A stretch of 64,000 nt of DNA from Arcanobacterium phocisimile (GTDB lineage: Bacteria; Actinomycetota; Actinomycetes; Actinomycetales; Actinomycetaceae): positions 186,001 through 250,000 of the forward strand of contig NZ_CP070228.1 in assembly GCF_016904675.1 (NCBI RefSeq). Reading direction: 5' to 3'. The notes beneath the pieces are model-generated. The model was not told the DNA's origin, did not search any database, and saw only the letters and a list, made by a program, of their open reading frames with translations. The position numbers and the translations under genes were made by a program. Of the stretch, positions 54,859 to 64,000 are shown piece after piece (positions within the stretch are counted from its first letter, which is position 1; each line of letters begins with the position of its first letter).

Positions 54859-55368
54859 TTAGTCGTCGAAGCGATCGCTCAGGTAGCTGACAACTCCAGC
54901 GGATATTCCACCCACCAGTGCGAGCTGGGAGTGAGCAAGGCGTTTACCTTCGGCACGACGGCGCTCTCCACGCCGGAAGATCGCACGCTCTTCCCAAACA
55001 GAAAACGCAATCGAGGCACAGGCTGCCAAACCGGCACCGATGATGAACGGCGCCGGAATCTCGAGCGGATCCACATCCGGTGTGTTCTCGGCATCTTCGA
55101 TAGTTCTGACTTCGACGTCGTTAGGAGTTGGATTAGCCTCAGCCTCTGTAGCCTCGCGAGCCTTCATATCGGCTTCAGACTCAAGAGTGATAGACATCGG
55201 TAGTTGCTTGGTCATATGCATGTAGGCAAAGGGCAACAAAGTGGCTGCTGTTTTCACGAAAAAGCGGGTGGTGCGCGAACGGAATAAGTCCGGAGACGCA
55301 TAGTAAGCTGCGATTGATCCGCCAGTAATCAGGGAATTCATAAGGTTCTGGTTAGATGAGATCTTCAT
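54859..55368 (-). CDS. Membrane protein of unknown function
   Basis: A 169-residue protein with no family I recognise. It has a short hydrophobic segment near residues 12-24, another near 38-52, and a clearer one in the C-terminal half (PFIIGAGLAACASIAFSVW). A very acidic linker (ESEADMKAREATEAEANPTPNDVE) separates them. The C terminus is basic and then hydrophobic (LALVGGISAGVVSYL). Its start lies inside the end of the LppM gene (17-bp overlap), so it is the downstream member of that operon. Confidence 0.6.
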   Translation of the reverse strand: MKISSNQNLMNSLITGGSIAAYYASPDLFRSRTTRFFVKTAATLLPFAYMHMTKQLPMSITLESEADMKAREATEAEANPTPNDVEVRTIEDAENTPDVDPLEIPAPFIIGAGLAACASIAFSVWEERAIFRRGERRRAEGKRLAHSQLALVGGISAGVVSYLSDRFDD

Positions 55369-56224
55369 TGGAAAATTCCTCGGTTGGTTGGGTGGTGGAT
55401 GGTTGAGCAGTTGCAGGCTGCTGAGTGGCTGCCTGAGCCGGAGTCGAAGCGCTCGCTAAATTCACTTCATAGCCATAGGTAGATAGTTCAGCAGGGGAAG
55501 ATACCGGCTCCTTCTTCCGCATAGTGAAGAACACAAAAAATCCTATTAAGCCAGCAATGCCAAAACCGATTGCCATCCAAGCCCACAGTGGTAATCCGGC
55601 CGAGCTGGCGGGCATAAATAGATCAGAAAAACTGTCTGTTCCGTGTTTTTGCCCTTCAAGATAAACCCCGTGCTCGATGAGATATGGAAGGCTATCGTAA
55701 ACTGCCCGATTTCCGACAATCTTAGCTCCTTCGGCCTGAATAATCGGTCCTGGAGTGGCAACGACAAGGCGAACATCGAGCATATTTATTAAAAATCCTA
55801 AGCCAGCAGGTAGATCTTCGGAATCATTGATACGCCCATCAACGATAAACGTATCTGCAGTTTCTTTAACGATCTCACCATCGACAATCGAATCAGGTGT
55901 CTCAAAATCGGCGCGGCAAGCAAGCTCATCATCCGACTCAAGCTCAGTGATTGTGACTTGTTCAAGGAGGAGATCAATCGCTCCTGAAGGAATTTCTGCT
56001 GTTTGTGGATCGTTCTTTAGCTGTTCAAGAGATGCTGAGAGCAGATCCTCGCAGGAAGAAATCTTTTCTTGGGCGAGTATGCCGTACGAGTCATGGAACT
56101 CTATCGCGATAGTGGCCCGGCCGTCTTCATGAATGCCAACGCCAGCACTTGCTTGGCAGGAGCTTAACCCAAGCATAGCTATTGTTGCTATACCAGCGGC
56201 TTTTATTTTGTGGGAGAACGTCAT
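55352..56224 (-). CDS. LppM-type lipoprotein
   Basis: A 290-residue lipoprotein of the LppM family. The lipobox GLSSC ends the signal peptide at about residues 19-23. The family N-terminal block GVGIHEDGRATIAIEFHD follows, then a beta-rich ectodomain, a C-terminal membrane helix (LWAWMAIGFGIAGLIGFFVFF) and a cytoplasmic Pro/Gln/Thr-rich tail. In mycobacteria LppM affects phagosome handling and lipoglycan balance; its role here is unknown. AGGAG precedes ATG 56224. It is a paralogue of the gene at 56347-57294. Confidence 0.8.
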   Translation of the reverse strand: MTFSHKIKAAGIATIAMLGLSSCQASAGVGIHEDGRATIAIEFHDSYGILAQEKISSCEDLLSASLEQLKNDPQTAEIPSGAIDLLLEQVTITELESDDELACRADFETPDSIVDGEIVKETADTFIVDGRINDSEDLPAGLGFLINMLDVRLVVATPGPIIQAEGAKIVGNRAVYDSLPYLIEHGVYLEGQKHGTDSFSDLFMPASSAGLPLWAWMAIGFGIAGLIGFFVFFTMRKKEPVSSPAELSTYGYEVNLASASTPAQAATQQPATAQPSTTQPTEEFSNEDLI

Positions 56225-56287
56225 AAACAGGCTCCTGTGTCGAAGAGAAGAAAGTATTAGTTTCCAGTCTAGCGTGAAAGTAGTGAA

Positions 56288-56323
56288 TCAAAAGCGAGGC
56301 AACTATGTAGATAGTTGCCTCGC
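56288..56323 (-). terminator. Intrinsic terminator between the two LppM genes
   Basis: A perfect 12-bp stem (GCGAGGCAACTA at 56294-56305 with its complement at 56312-56323), followed on the minus strand by TTTTGATT. It ends the upstream LppM gene, so the second LppM gene has its own promoter. Confidence 0.85.
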
Positions 56324-56346
56324 CAAAAGAAGAACAAGTGTCAGAT

Positions 56347-57294
56347 TTACTGGAGTTGGTCTGCGTCGTTCACTGTGCCATCAGATGCATCGGTGTGGTG
56401 TTCTGGTACGCCGTTTGCTCCGGCGATGCCAATACCGGGATATGGTTGATTTGGTGCTACTGGAGATTCCGCGCCTCTGAAAGTAGCAGTAGTGCCTTCT
56501 GGTACCCCGTGGGCTCCAGGCATTGCTGAACCAGGGTAAGGCTGGTTCGCGGCAGTTGGTAGATCAGTAGTTGGAATAGCAGTGTTTGCATAGCCAGTTG
56601 ACGTTGCAGGAGCTTCTGGTTTCTTACGCACGATGAAGAAGACTAGTGCACCAATTCCGAGAAGTAGTGTACCGGCAATTGCTACCCAAATCCAAGCAGG
56701 CATGCTAGAAGAAGAATCATTAAGAGTGATTTCCTCTATCGAGCCGTCCCCTACTTTCTTACCTTCAACGGTGATGCCGTTAACAAGTGTTTCCAGATCG
56801 GTAAAGGTCGCACGATTGCCGTCGATCTTACCTCCTTCTGCAGAAACAATATCGCCAGGCATCACGATTGTTAGCGAGAAATCACCCATGCTTTCGAGCA
56901 AGGCAAGTTGTCCTTTGGGGACCTGGCCCGATGTATCTTCAGTTTTTAGAATGAAGGTATCGTCTGTTTCAGTGAGCATTCCTTGGTCAACTGCGGACTT
57001 ATCGGTTTTGGCGCTGAATCGGCATGCAAAGTCATCACCTGATGTGATGTCATCGACGGAGATATTGGCATCTTGATCAGTGGGAAGCTGTCCCTTAATT
57101 GCATCATAGAGGACGTCGCAACTGTCACCAAGCCCCAGTTCTTTCAGTTGGTGATCGGGATCGTGAAATTCGATCACTGAGTTTAACGATCCGTCGGATT
57201 CCACGCCGACTCCGAGATCGACATGGCAGGCGCTGAGAGCGATAAGAGTAGTTGTTGTTACAGCTGTTATTTTTAGGAATGCTGGTATTTTCAA
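56347..57294 (-). CDS. LppM-type lipoprotein with repeated Pro/Gly-rich tail
   Basis: A 315-residue paralogue of the neighbouring LppM protein. It has lipobox LSAC, the block GVGVESDGSLNSVIEFHD, and a membrane helix (AWIWVAIAGTLLLGIGALVFFI) near residue 205. The cytoplasmic tail carries two copies of a repeat of the form NQPYPGxxxxGAxGVPE. It starts at TTG 57294, a rare start, as no ATG precedes the signal peptide in frame. It is divergent from pckG, separated by the regulatory region 57295-57696. Confidence 0.8.
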   Translation of the reverse strand: MKIPAFLKITAVTTTTLIALSACHVDLGVGVESDGSLNSVIEFHDPDHQLKELGLGDSCDVLYDAIKGQLPTDQDANISVDDITSGDDFACRFSAKTDKSAVDQGMLTETDDTFILKTEDTSGQVPKGQLALLESMGDFSLTIVMPGDIVSAEGGKIDGNRATFTDLETLVNGITVEGKKVGDGSIEEITLNDSSSSMPAWIWVAIAGTLLLGIGALVFFIVRKKPEAPATSTGYANTAIPTTDLPTAANQPYPGSAMPGAHGVPEGTTATFRGAESPVAPNQPYPGIGIAGANGVPEHHTDASDGTVNDADQLQ

Positions 57295-57484
57295 AGCGGT
57301 TTAACCTAACTTTCAGAGTTTTCTTTGCCTTGATTCTAAAGACTGATAAAGAGATGCGCCAGAACTCATCCTAATTCGTGTCCGGATACATGATGATACG
57401 AACGAGATAGTGAGGAAATGTGGGGTAGTTAATAGCTTAGGTGGTAATTCTGTTAGATATATCGGTTTTGTCGATAGGTGCATA

Positions 57485-57502
57485 ACGTGTGCTCTGTCAC
57501 GT
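57485..57502. promoter_or_regulatory. Possible GlxR/CRP-type site upstream of pckG
   Basis: ACGTG-N8-CACGT lies in the 402-bp gap between the second LppM gene and pckG. It fits the CRP/GlxR spacing (TGTG-N8-CACA) at six of eight core positions. GlxR-type control of gluconeogenic genes is known in actinobacteria. The rest of the gap holds no gene that I can support. Confidence 0.4.
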
Positions 57503-57696
57503 AGTTTGCGGGCAGTGAACATGAAATTTGGGTAGGTAAAACATGAAACGGCAACAGCGCAATGATCTTGAAGAACACCCTGATTTTTACGCTGATAGCA
57601 TGGGCCCTATAGTCCCAGTGAGAAACCGAGATTCCCGGTAGTATGACTATGTGGCATAAAAACCAAACGTCGTTGTCAATCTCTAGGAGGAAAAAG

Positions 57697-59553
57697 ATGA
57701 CTGACATGTACACTGTTGAGGCAGTACGCGAAGGTGCACCATCGGTAGCGCCAGCAGATTTGGTCGAGTGGGTTGCTGAAGTAGCTAACTTGACCGAACC
57801 AAAGAACATTGAGTGGGTTGATGGATCCGAAGAAGAATGGGATCGCCTCACTTCGATGATGGTTGAATCCGGAATGTTCACCCGGTTGAACCCAGAGAAG
57901 CGTCCAAACTCCTTCTTGGCTCGTTCCCTTCCGTCGGACGTTGCTCGTGTTGAGTCCCGTACCTTCATCTGCTCCGAAAAGGAAGAAGATGCAGGCCCGA
58001 CCAACCACTGGGCAGATCCAAAGGAAATGAAGGAAACCCTCATTGGTGAAAAGGGTGTTTTCCGTGGCGCAATGCACGGCCGTACCATGTACGTCATTCC
58101 GTTCTCCATGGGTCCATTAGGTGGTCCAATCTCCCAGCTCGGTATCGAACTCACCGACTCCCCATACGTTGTTGTTAACATGCGCATCATGACCCGCATG
58201 GGCATCAAGGCTCTTGAGCTCATCGGTGAAGGAAAGCGATGGGTTCCAGCAGTTCACTCCGTGGGTGCTCCACTCGAAGAGGGTCAAGAAGACACCACTT
58301 GGCCATGCAACGATGAGAAGTACATTACCCACTTCCCAGAGACCAACGAGATTTGGTCTTTCGGTTCTGGTTACGGCGGCAACGCACTCCTTGGTAAGAA
58401 GTGTTTCGCACTTCGTATCGCTTCGACTATGGCTCGTCGCGACACCTGGATGGCTGAGCACATGCTCATCCTCCGACTCACCGATGAGAAGACCGGTCGC
58501 CAGTTCCACGTCACCGCTGGTTTCCCATCAGCATGTGGAAAGACCAACCTCGCTATGCTCCAGCCAACCATTGACGGTTACAAGGTTGAGACCGTAGGCG
58601 ACGACATTGCTTGGATGCGCCCAGGCGAAGACGGCCGTCTCCGTGCAATTAACCCAGAAGCAGGCTTCTTCGGTGTTGCCCCAGGTACCTCCTACAAGAC
58701 CAACCCAATGGCTATGGAGACCATGAAGGCTAACACCATCTTCACCAACGTTGCACTTACCGACGATGGCGATGTTTGGTGGGAAGGCATCGATGGCGAG
58801 ACTCCATCGCACCTCATCGATTGGCACGGCAATGACTGGACCCCAGAGTCTGGCGAGCCAGCTGCACACCCGAACTCACGTTTCACCACTCCAGCATCGC
58901 AGTGCCCAATCATCTGCCCAGATTGGGAAGCACCAGAAGGTGTTCCAGTGGACGCAATCCTCTTCGGTGGTCGTCGCGCAAGCAACGTTCCACTCGTTGC
59001 TGAGCAGTACACCCCAGCACACGGCGTCTTCATCGGCGCAAACGTGTCCTCTGAGGTTACCGCAGCAGCTCTTGACGTCAAGGCTGGCGCACTCCGCCAC
59101 GACCCATTCGCTATGCTCCCATTCTGTGGTTACAACATGGCTGACTACTGGGGTCACTGGCTCGAGATGCAAGAAGAGCTCGGCGAGAAGTTCCCGAAGG
59201 TATACCAGGTCAACTGGTTCCGCAAGAATGCTGACGGCAAGTTCCTCTGGCCAGGATTCGGCGATAACGCCCGTGTTCTTGACTGGATCGTACGCCGCGT
59301 GGCAGGTGAAGTTGAAGCAACCGAAGGTATGACTGGTCTCTACCCGAAGCGCGAAGACTTCAACCTTGAAGGCACCGACGTTACCGAAGCTGACTGGAAC
59401 GCTATGTACACCCTTGATCCAATTTCTTGGGAAGCTGAAGCAAAGGACTCCGAAGAGTACTTCGCAAAGTTCGGCGACAAGGTTCCAGCTCCACTTATGG
59501 AAGAGCTCGATGCTCTCCGCAAGCGTATCGAAACCGCTAAGGAAGCTCTCTGA
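57697..59553 (+). CDS. pckG: Phosphoenolpyruvate carboxykinase (GTP)
   Basis: A 618-residue GTP-dependent enzyme that converts oxaloacetate to PEP in gluconeogenesis. The P-loop [12 protein letters not shown] is near residues 276-287. Other family blocks are [31 protein letters not shown] and the GTP-specific [21 protein letters not shown] 57697 has GGAGG 6-7 bases before it; the frame is open to 57643. Strong codon bias indicates high expression. It sits alone between the LppM region and purC. Confidence 0.97.
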   Translation: MTDMYTVEAVREGAPSVAPADLVEWVAEVANLTEPKNIEWVDGSEEEWDRLTSMMVESGMFTRLNPEKRPNSFLARSLPSDVARVESRTFICSEKEEDAGPTNHWADPKEMKETLIGEKGVFRGAMHGRTMYVIPFSMGPLGGPISQLGIELTDSPYVVVNMRIMTRMGIKALELIGEGKRWVPAVHSVGAPLEEGQEDTTWPCNDEKYITHFPETNEIWSFGSGYGGNALLGKKCFALRIASTMARRDTWMAEHMLILRLTDEKTGRQFHVTAGFPSACGKTNLAMLQPTIDGYKVETVGDDIAWMRPGEDGRLRAINPEAGFFGVAPGTSYKTNPMAMETMKANTIFTNVALTDDGDVWWEGIDGETPSHLIDWHGNDWTPESGEPAAHPNSRFTTPASQCPIICPDWEAPEGVPVDAILFGGRRASNVPLVAEQYTPAHGVFIGANVSSEVTAAALDVKAGALRHDPFAMLPFCGYNMADYWGHWLEMQEELGEKFPKVYQVNWFRKNADGKFLWPGFGDNARVLDWIVRRVAGEVEATEGMTGLYPKREDFNLEGTDVTEADWNAMYTLDPISWEAEAKDSEEYFAKFGDKVPAPLMEELDALRKRIETAKEAL

Positions 59554-59570
59554 GTTAATAGCTCGATAAC

Positions 59571-59622
59571 CTAAGCAATATTATGGCCTGAGGAAAATTC
59601 CTCAGGCCATAATATTGCTTAG
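59571..59622. terminator. Intrinsic terminator after pckG
   Basis: A perfect 25-bp stem (59571-59595 with 59598-59622) around GGAAAATTCC. It is one of the longest perfect hairpins in the window. It stops the pckG transcript before the purC promoter. Confidence 0.85.
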
Positions 59623-59761
59623 CGAGTGGAGTTCCTTATAGTAACTACGAGCTGTCGCTCCGTTCTGTCTCATATTGAGATATCGGCCTGTCCTGCGTGG
59701 AGAGTTTTGCCGTGCGCACGGTAAAATTGTATTAATTGCACAATCCAACGAAGGAGGGGCA

Positions 59762-60655
59762 ATGGTTGCATTTGCTGGAGGCATCTCTATTCCTGGCTGG
59801 TCTCGTGTTTATGCAGGAAAAGTACGAGATATGTATGTTCCGATTGACAACCAATGGCATGACGGAAACGATACAATGCTCGTCGTTGCATCCGATCGTT
59901 TATCCGTCCAAGACCGCGTTGTGCCCTCCACCATTCCTGGCAAAGGGGAACTGCTTACTCAATTAACTCTCCACTGGTTTGATGAGCTCAATGGTATCGT
60001 TCCCAACCATCTCGCATCTGTGAGTGTCCCTGAGGAAGTAGCTGGACGTGCCATGATTGTTCGGCGCTTGCGTATGTATCCAGTTGAGTGCTCTGTTGCG
60101 GGCTATATGACCGATGTTATGCTTGCAGATTACCGAGCAACTGGAAAAGTCTGTGGAGTGGAACTGCCTGCAGGATTACGCGAAGGAGATCAACTTCCGT
60201 CGCCGATCTTTCTACCTGCCCGTAAGGGTTCGGTAGAGTCAAACGATATCGATATTACCTTTGATGAATTCGCCTATATTGTTGGGTTAGACGTTGCGCG
60301 GAGTATTCGTTCGATCGCGATAAGAATCTACAACGAAGGCCACAGAAAGTGTGCGCAAGCCGGGATCATTCTCGCCCAATGCAAAGTCGAATTTGGCAGC
60401 TCGGCTGATCCTGGTGACGTCGAAATCGTTCTTGCTGACGAAGTGCTCACTCCAGACTCGGCGACTATGTGGCTCGCCCAAGATTACGAACCAGGTAAGG
60501 CACAAGTCGCAATGGGGAAGCAATTTATCCGCCACTGGCTCACGAGATGTGGCTGGGACCGAGATAGTGGGACCCCACCTCCGCCACTACCACCCCACCT
60601 GGTTGCGACCGTTAAGAAGCGGTATGAGACCGTGTTTGCGATGTTAGCAGGCTAG
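59762..60655 (+). CDS. purC: SAICAR synthase
   Basis: A 297-residue phosphoribosylaminoimidazole-succinocarboxamide synthase of purine synthesis. The start region SRVYAGKVRDMYV holds the ATP-binding signature. DRLSVQDRVVPSTIPGKGEL, MYPVECSVAGYM and the C-terminal TPDSATMW are family blocks. ATG 59762 is preceded by AAGGAGGGG; the frame is open to 59675. No other purine gene is adjacent. Confidence 0.95.
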   Translation: MVAFAGGISIPGWSRVYAGKVRDMYVPIDNQWHDGNDTMLVVASDRLSVQDRVVPSTIPGKGELLTQLTLHWFDELNGIVPNHLASVSVPEEVAGRAMIVRRLRMYPVECSVAGYMTDVMLADYRATGKVCGVELPAGLREGDQLPSPIFLPARKGSVESNDIDITFDEFAYIVGLDVARSIRSIAIRIYNEGHRKCAQAGIILAQCKVEFGSSADPGDVEIVLADEVLTPDSATMWLAQDYEPGKAQVAMGKQFIRHWLTRCGWDRDSGTPPPPLPPHLVATVKKRYETVFAMLAG

Positions 60656-60761
60656 GGATATCTCCGCTCGTGGCGTATAACATATACAAAGTATGAGACG
60701 ATTGCCCTGATAGGCTATCTTGTCTTTGTCTACGAAGAGTTGCGGTTTATCCTGTGATTAG

Positions 60762-62123
<1,362 letters not shown>

Positions 62124-62525
62124 TAGCAGGGATAATTCTGCGTTTTCACTAGGCGAGTGGTTGAAGGAAAGAATAGTTTTTCGACCTAGAAATTGCTGGT
62201 TTTTAGAAAAGTGTGGAACTAGGCTTAGTGTAATCTGACACGCTATCCAGTGGATGAGCTAAGTAGTCGCTGCCTCGGCAATTTGTGGATTTTTGTTAAT
62301 TATCGTTGTGGCAGTTAGAAATTTCGCCCCAATGCGCGAGTGAAAGGTAATCGTGAGTTTCTACATGAAGGTGTAAAAGGACAGAAAAGTCTGATTGCTT
62401 AACTGGGATATTTTGAATATTCTAGATCTTAAAGCTTATGGTCAACTGAATAGGTCTGCTCTCTGAGTGGTCTGTTTCAGTGTGGTGTGCAATTTATATT
62501 TAGAATTTTAATGGGAAAGGTGCGT
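62124..62525. other. Intergenic region without a gene
   Basis: 402 bp between gdhA and the sortase gene. I see no coding sequence, tRNA or strong terminator. It is AT-rich and should hold the promoter of the pilus locus. Confidence 0.5.
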
Positions 62526-63440
62526 ATGCACAGAAATATAGTGTTCGCTGAAAAAAGTGAAGGCAGGGATGTTGGCTTGCCTGAGCCGGAGATCGCCAAA
62601 AATAAGAAGGCTTCCGGCGGATTTTTGATGCCTACCATTATCATTTTAATTGGTGTATCGATCCTTCTCTATCCAATTGTTTCTACTCAATGGAATAATT
62701 ATCAGCAGCGTTTAGTGGCTGATGAGTATGCATCGTTTGTTGAAAAACAAGATACCTCCAAACTTGAAGAGTCGTTGGAAAAGGCATACTCATATAATCA
62801 GAATAGAACAGTTGGGCCAATTCTAGATCCGTGGACTGCTCGTTTGTCCGACGATAACGAGCCATACAGTGAATACCTAGAGCAGTTAAATCTGATGGGT
62901 ACGATGGCAAGGATTGTTATTCCTAGTATTAAAGTTGATCTTCCTGTTTTTCATGGCACTCGTCCGGAGACTTTAGAGCGGGGTGTAGGTCATCTTTTTG
63001 GAACTGATCTTCCGGTAGGCGGGGAAGGTACCCATTCTGTTCTTACATCGCACACGGGGCTGCAAACAGCGACTCTATTCGATAATTTAAAGGATATTTC
63101 CACGGGTGACTCAATCTATATAGATGTTTACGGTGAAAAGCTCCGTTATGTTGTTACAGGTACTGAGGTCGTTTTGCCTGATGAAGCGGACACCCTTTAC
63201 AAAGTAGAGGGAAAAGACCTGCTGACTCTTGTTACCTGCACCCCGTATGGTATTAATTCCCATCGTCTTTTAGTTCATGCTGAACGAGCTCCAATGGATG
63301 ATAATGGCGCGGATGCGGTGGAGAACGGTGTGGGTTGGGAAATTCAATGGTGGATGTGGCTTTTTGGTATTGCTGCTCTTTCCGCGGTTCTGATACTCAT
63401 TCGATTCCTTTATGTAAGTAAAAACAATCACAATCAATAG
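62526..63440 (+). CDS. Class C (pilus) sortase
   Basis: A 304-residue membrane-anchored transpeptidase that polymerises pilin subunits. It has an N-terminal membrane helix (MPTIIILIGVSILLYPIV), a lid region (LDPWTARLSD) with the DPW motif of class C enzymes, the catalytic His in SHTGL near residue 175, Cys in TLVTC near 238 and Arg in HRLLVHAER near 253. A second C-terminal helix (WMWLFGIAALSAVLILI) follows. ATG 62526 has AAAGGTG upstream; the frame is open to 62487. It precedes its pilin gene, whereas many loci place srtC last. Confidence 0.93.
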   Translation: MHRNIVFAEKSEGRDVGLPEPEIAKNKKASGGFLMPTIIILIGVSILLYPIVSTQWNNYQQRLVADEYASFVEKQDTSKLEESLEKAYSYNQNRTVGPILDPWTARLSDDNEPYSEYLEQLNLMGTMARIVIPSIKVDLPVFHGTRPETLERGVGHLFGTDLPVGGEGTHSVLTSHTGLQTATLFDNLKDISTGDSIYIDVYGEKLRYVVTGTEVVLPDEADTLYKVEGKDLLTLVTCTPYGINSHRLLVHAERAPMDDNGADAVENGVGWEIQWWMWLFGIAALSAVLILIRFLYVSKNNHNQ

Positions 63441-63499
63441 AAAAAATATGTCGGCAGAAACCCTAGATGGTGCTGATATCTCGGAAAATGGAGGTGGCA

Positions 63500-64000
63500 A
63501 TGAAAGTCTCTAAACTTATCACTTGCGTAGCAACTTTAGGATTTACAGTTCTCACTTTTACGGTAGCTAGTCCAGCTATTGCACAACCGGTTGTTGGAGA
63601 CACGCCTTCGGCGGAACACGATATCAGGTGCGAGCAGACGTCTCTTACGATCTCGTTGCCGAAGCCAAACCCGTACGATCAAACACCGAATGATGGCTTG
63701 GCTGAACCTACTGGAGAAGGGTTCGAGATATCTGCGCAACGAGTGGCAGGTCTTGATCTATCTAAATCATCCGAGTGGGTGAAAATCGGCGGGCTTACCC
63801 CTAAAACAGCACGTGATATGGGGCTTGTTGGTGATCGAGTAACCTTGACAACAAATAGTGATGCGAAGGTTACTTTTAACAATCTGCCAATTGGGCTCTA
63901 CCTCATCACTGCAACAGCTCCTCAAGATCCTCATTACAAAATATCTCACTTAGATGATTTTTTGGTTTCCGTACCTTTGGGTCAGGGAGACCATTGGGAT
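63500..64000 (+). CDS. Pilin precursor, N-terminal part (runs off the window)
   Basis: An open frame of 167 codons from ATG 63500 to the window end, 59 bp after the sortase and preceded by GGAGG. A signal peptide (MKVSKLITCVATLG..., ending PAIA) is followed by TSLTISLPKPNPYDQTPN. Later comes a beta-rich domain with KVTFNNLPIGLYLITATAPQ, the typical GLYL pattern of SpaA/FimA-type Gram-positive pilins. Probable shaft or tip subunit assembled by the class C sortase; the sorting signal lies outside the window. Confidence 0.85.
   Translation, partial: MKVSKLITCVATLGFTVLTFTVASPAIAQPVVGDTPSAEHDIRCEQTSLTISLPKPNPYDQTPNDGLAEPTGEGFEISAQRVAGLDLSKSSEWVKIGGLTPKTARDMGLVGDRVTLTTNSDAKVTFNNLPIGLYLITATAPQDPHYKISHLDDFLVSVPLGQGDHWD

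Noticed and set aside
57453-58223. Minus-strand open frame (256 codons) running from pckG into the upstream gap
   Set aside because: Mostly antisense to pckG, Ser/Arg-rich, and with no start signal; pckG is certain.

Overview
The window reads as chromosome of a low-to-moderate G+C actinobacterium of the family Actinomycetaceae, most like Arcanobacterium or Trueperella (inference). Supporting signs are the dnaK-grpE-dnaJ-hspR heat-shock operon with HspR operators (HAIR) before dnaK and clpB, an actinobacterial inositol-phosphate synthase, LppM-type lipoproteins, an MT0933-like antitoxin, GTP-dependent PEP carboxykinase, several probably leaderless genes, and surface proteins with LAxTG sorting signals. 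No rRNA, tRNA or CRISPR array was found.

Layout. 0.3-7.9 kb: a GalT-like DUF4921 protein, an MFS exporter, a coupled pair for peptidoglycan cross-bridge building (FemABX-type transferase plus ATP-grasp ligase), a cupin and a prolyl oligopeptidase. 8-13.4 kb: the heat-shock operon running into a Nudix hydrolase. 13.6-24.7 kb: a large wall-anchored nuclease, YbaK, GNAT, TspO, GluQ-RS, a small antitoxin-like gene, clpB and an amino-acid permease. 24.7-32.1 kb: an accessory block of two identical, inverted IS3-family (IS150-like) elements around one of two convergent paralogous coiled-coil surface proteins; the second paralogue is broken by a frameshift. 32.3-36.2 kb: ino1, a serine hydrolase, exonuclease III and an SDR enzyme.

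36.4-41.5 kb is an AT-richer island: a membrane protein, a MutT-like Nudix enzyme, a DUF6119/TIGR04141 protein, an Eco47II-type restriction enzyme and a cytosine methyltransferase with its own N-terminal MerR-like DNA-binding domain, preceded by a perfect 12-bp dyad. 41.5-45 kb: a degenerate phosphoribosyltransferase-like gene, a TrmH/SpoU RNA methyltransferase, a DUF559 nuclease gene bracketed by related dyad repeats, and class II aldolase.

45.2-54.8 kb is the most coherent new pathway candidate. A GH123-type hexosaminidase, a GH2 beta-galactosidase, a secreted endoglycoceramidase (GH5) and a complete sugar ABC importer lie on one strand. Together they would cut the glycan off host glycosphingolipids outside the cell, import it, and strip beta-GalNAc and beta-Gal in the cytoplasm. 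54.9-64 kb: two LppM lipoproteins, pckG, purC, gdhA, and the start of a pilus locus (class C sortase and a pilin that runs off the window).
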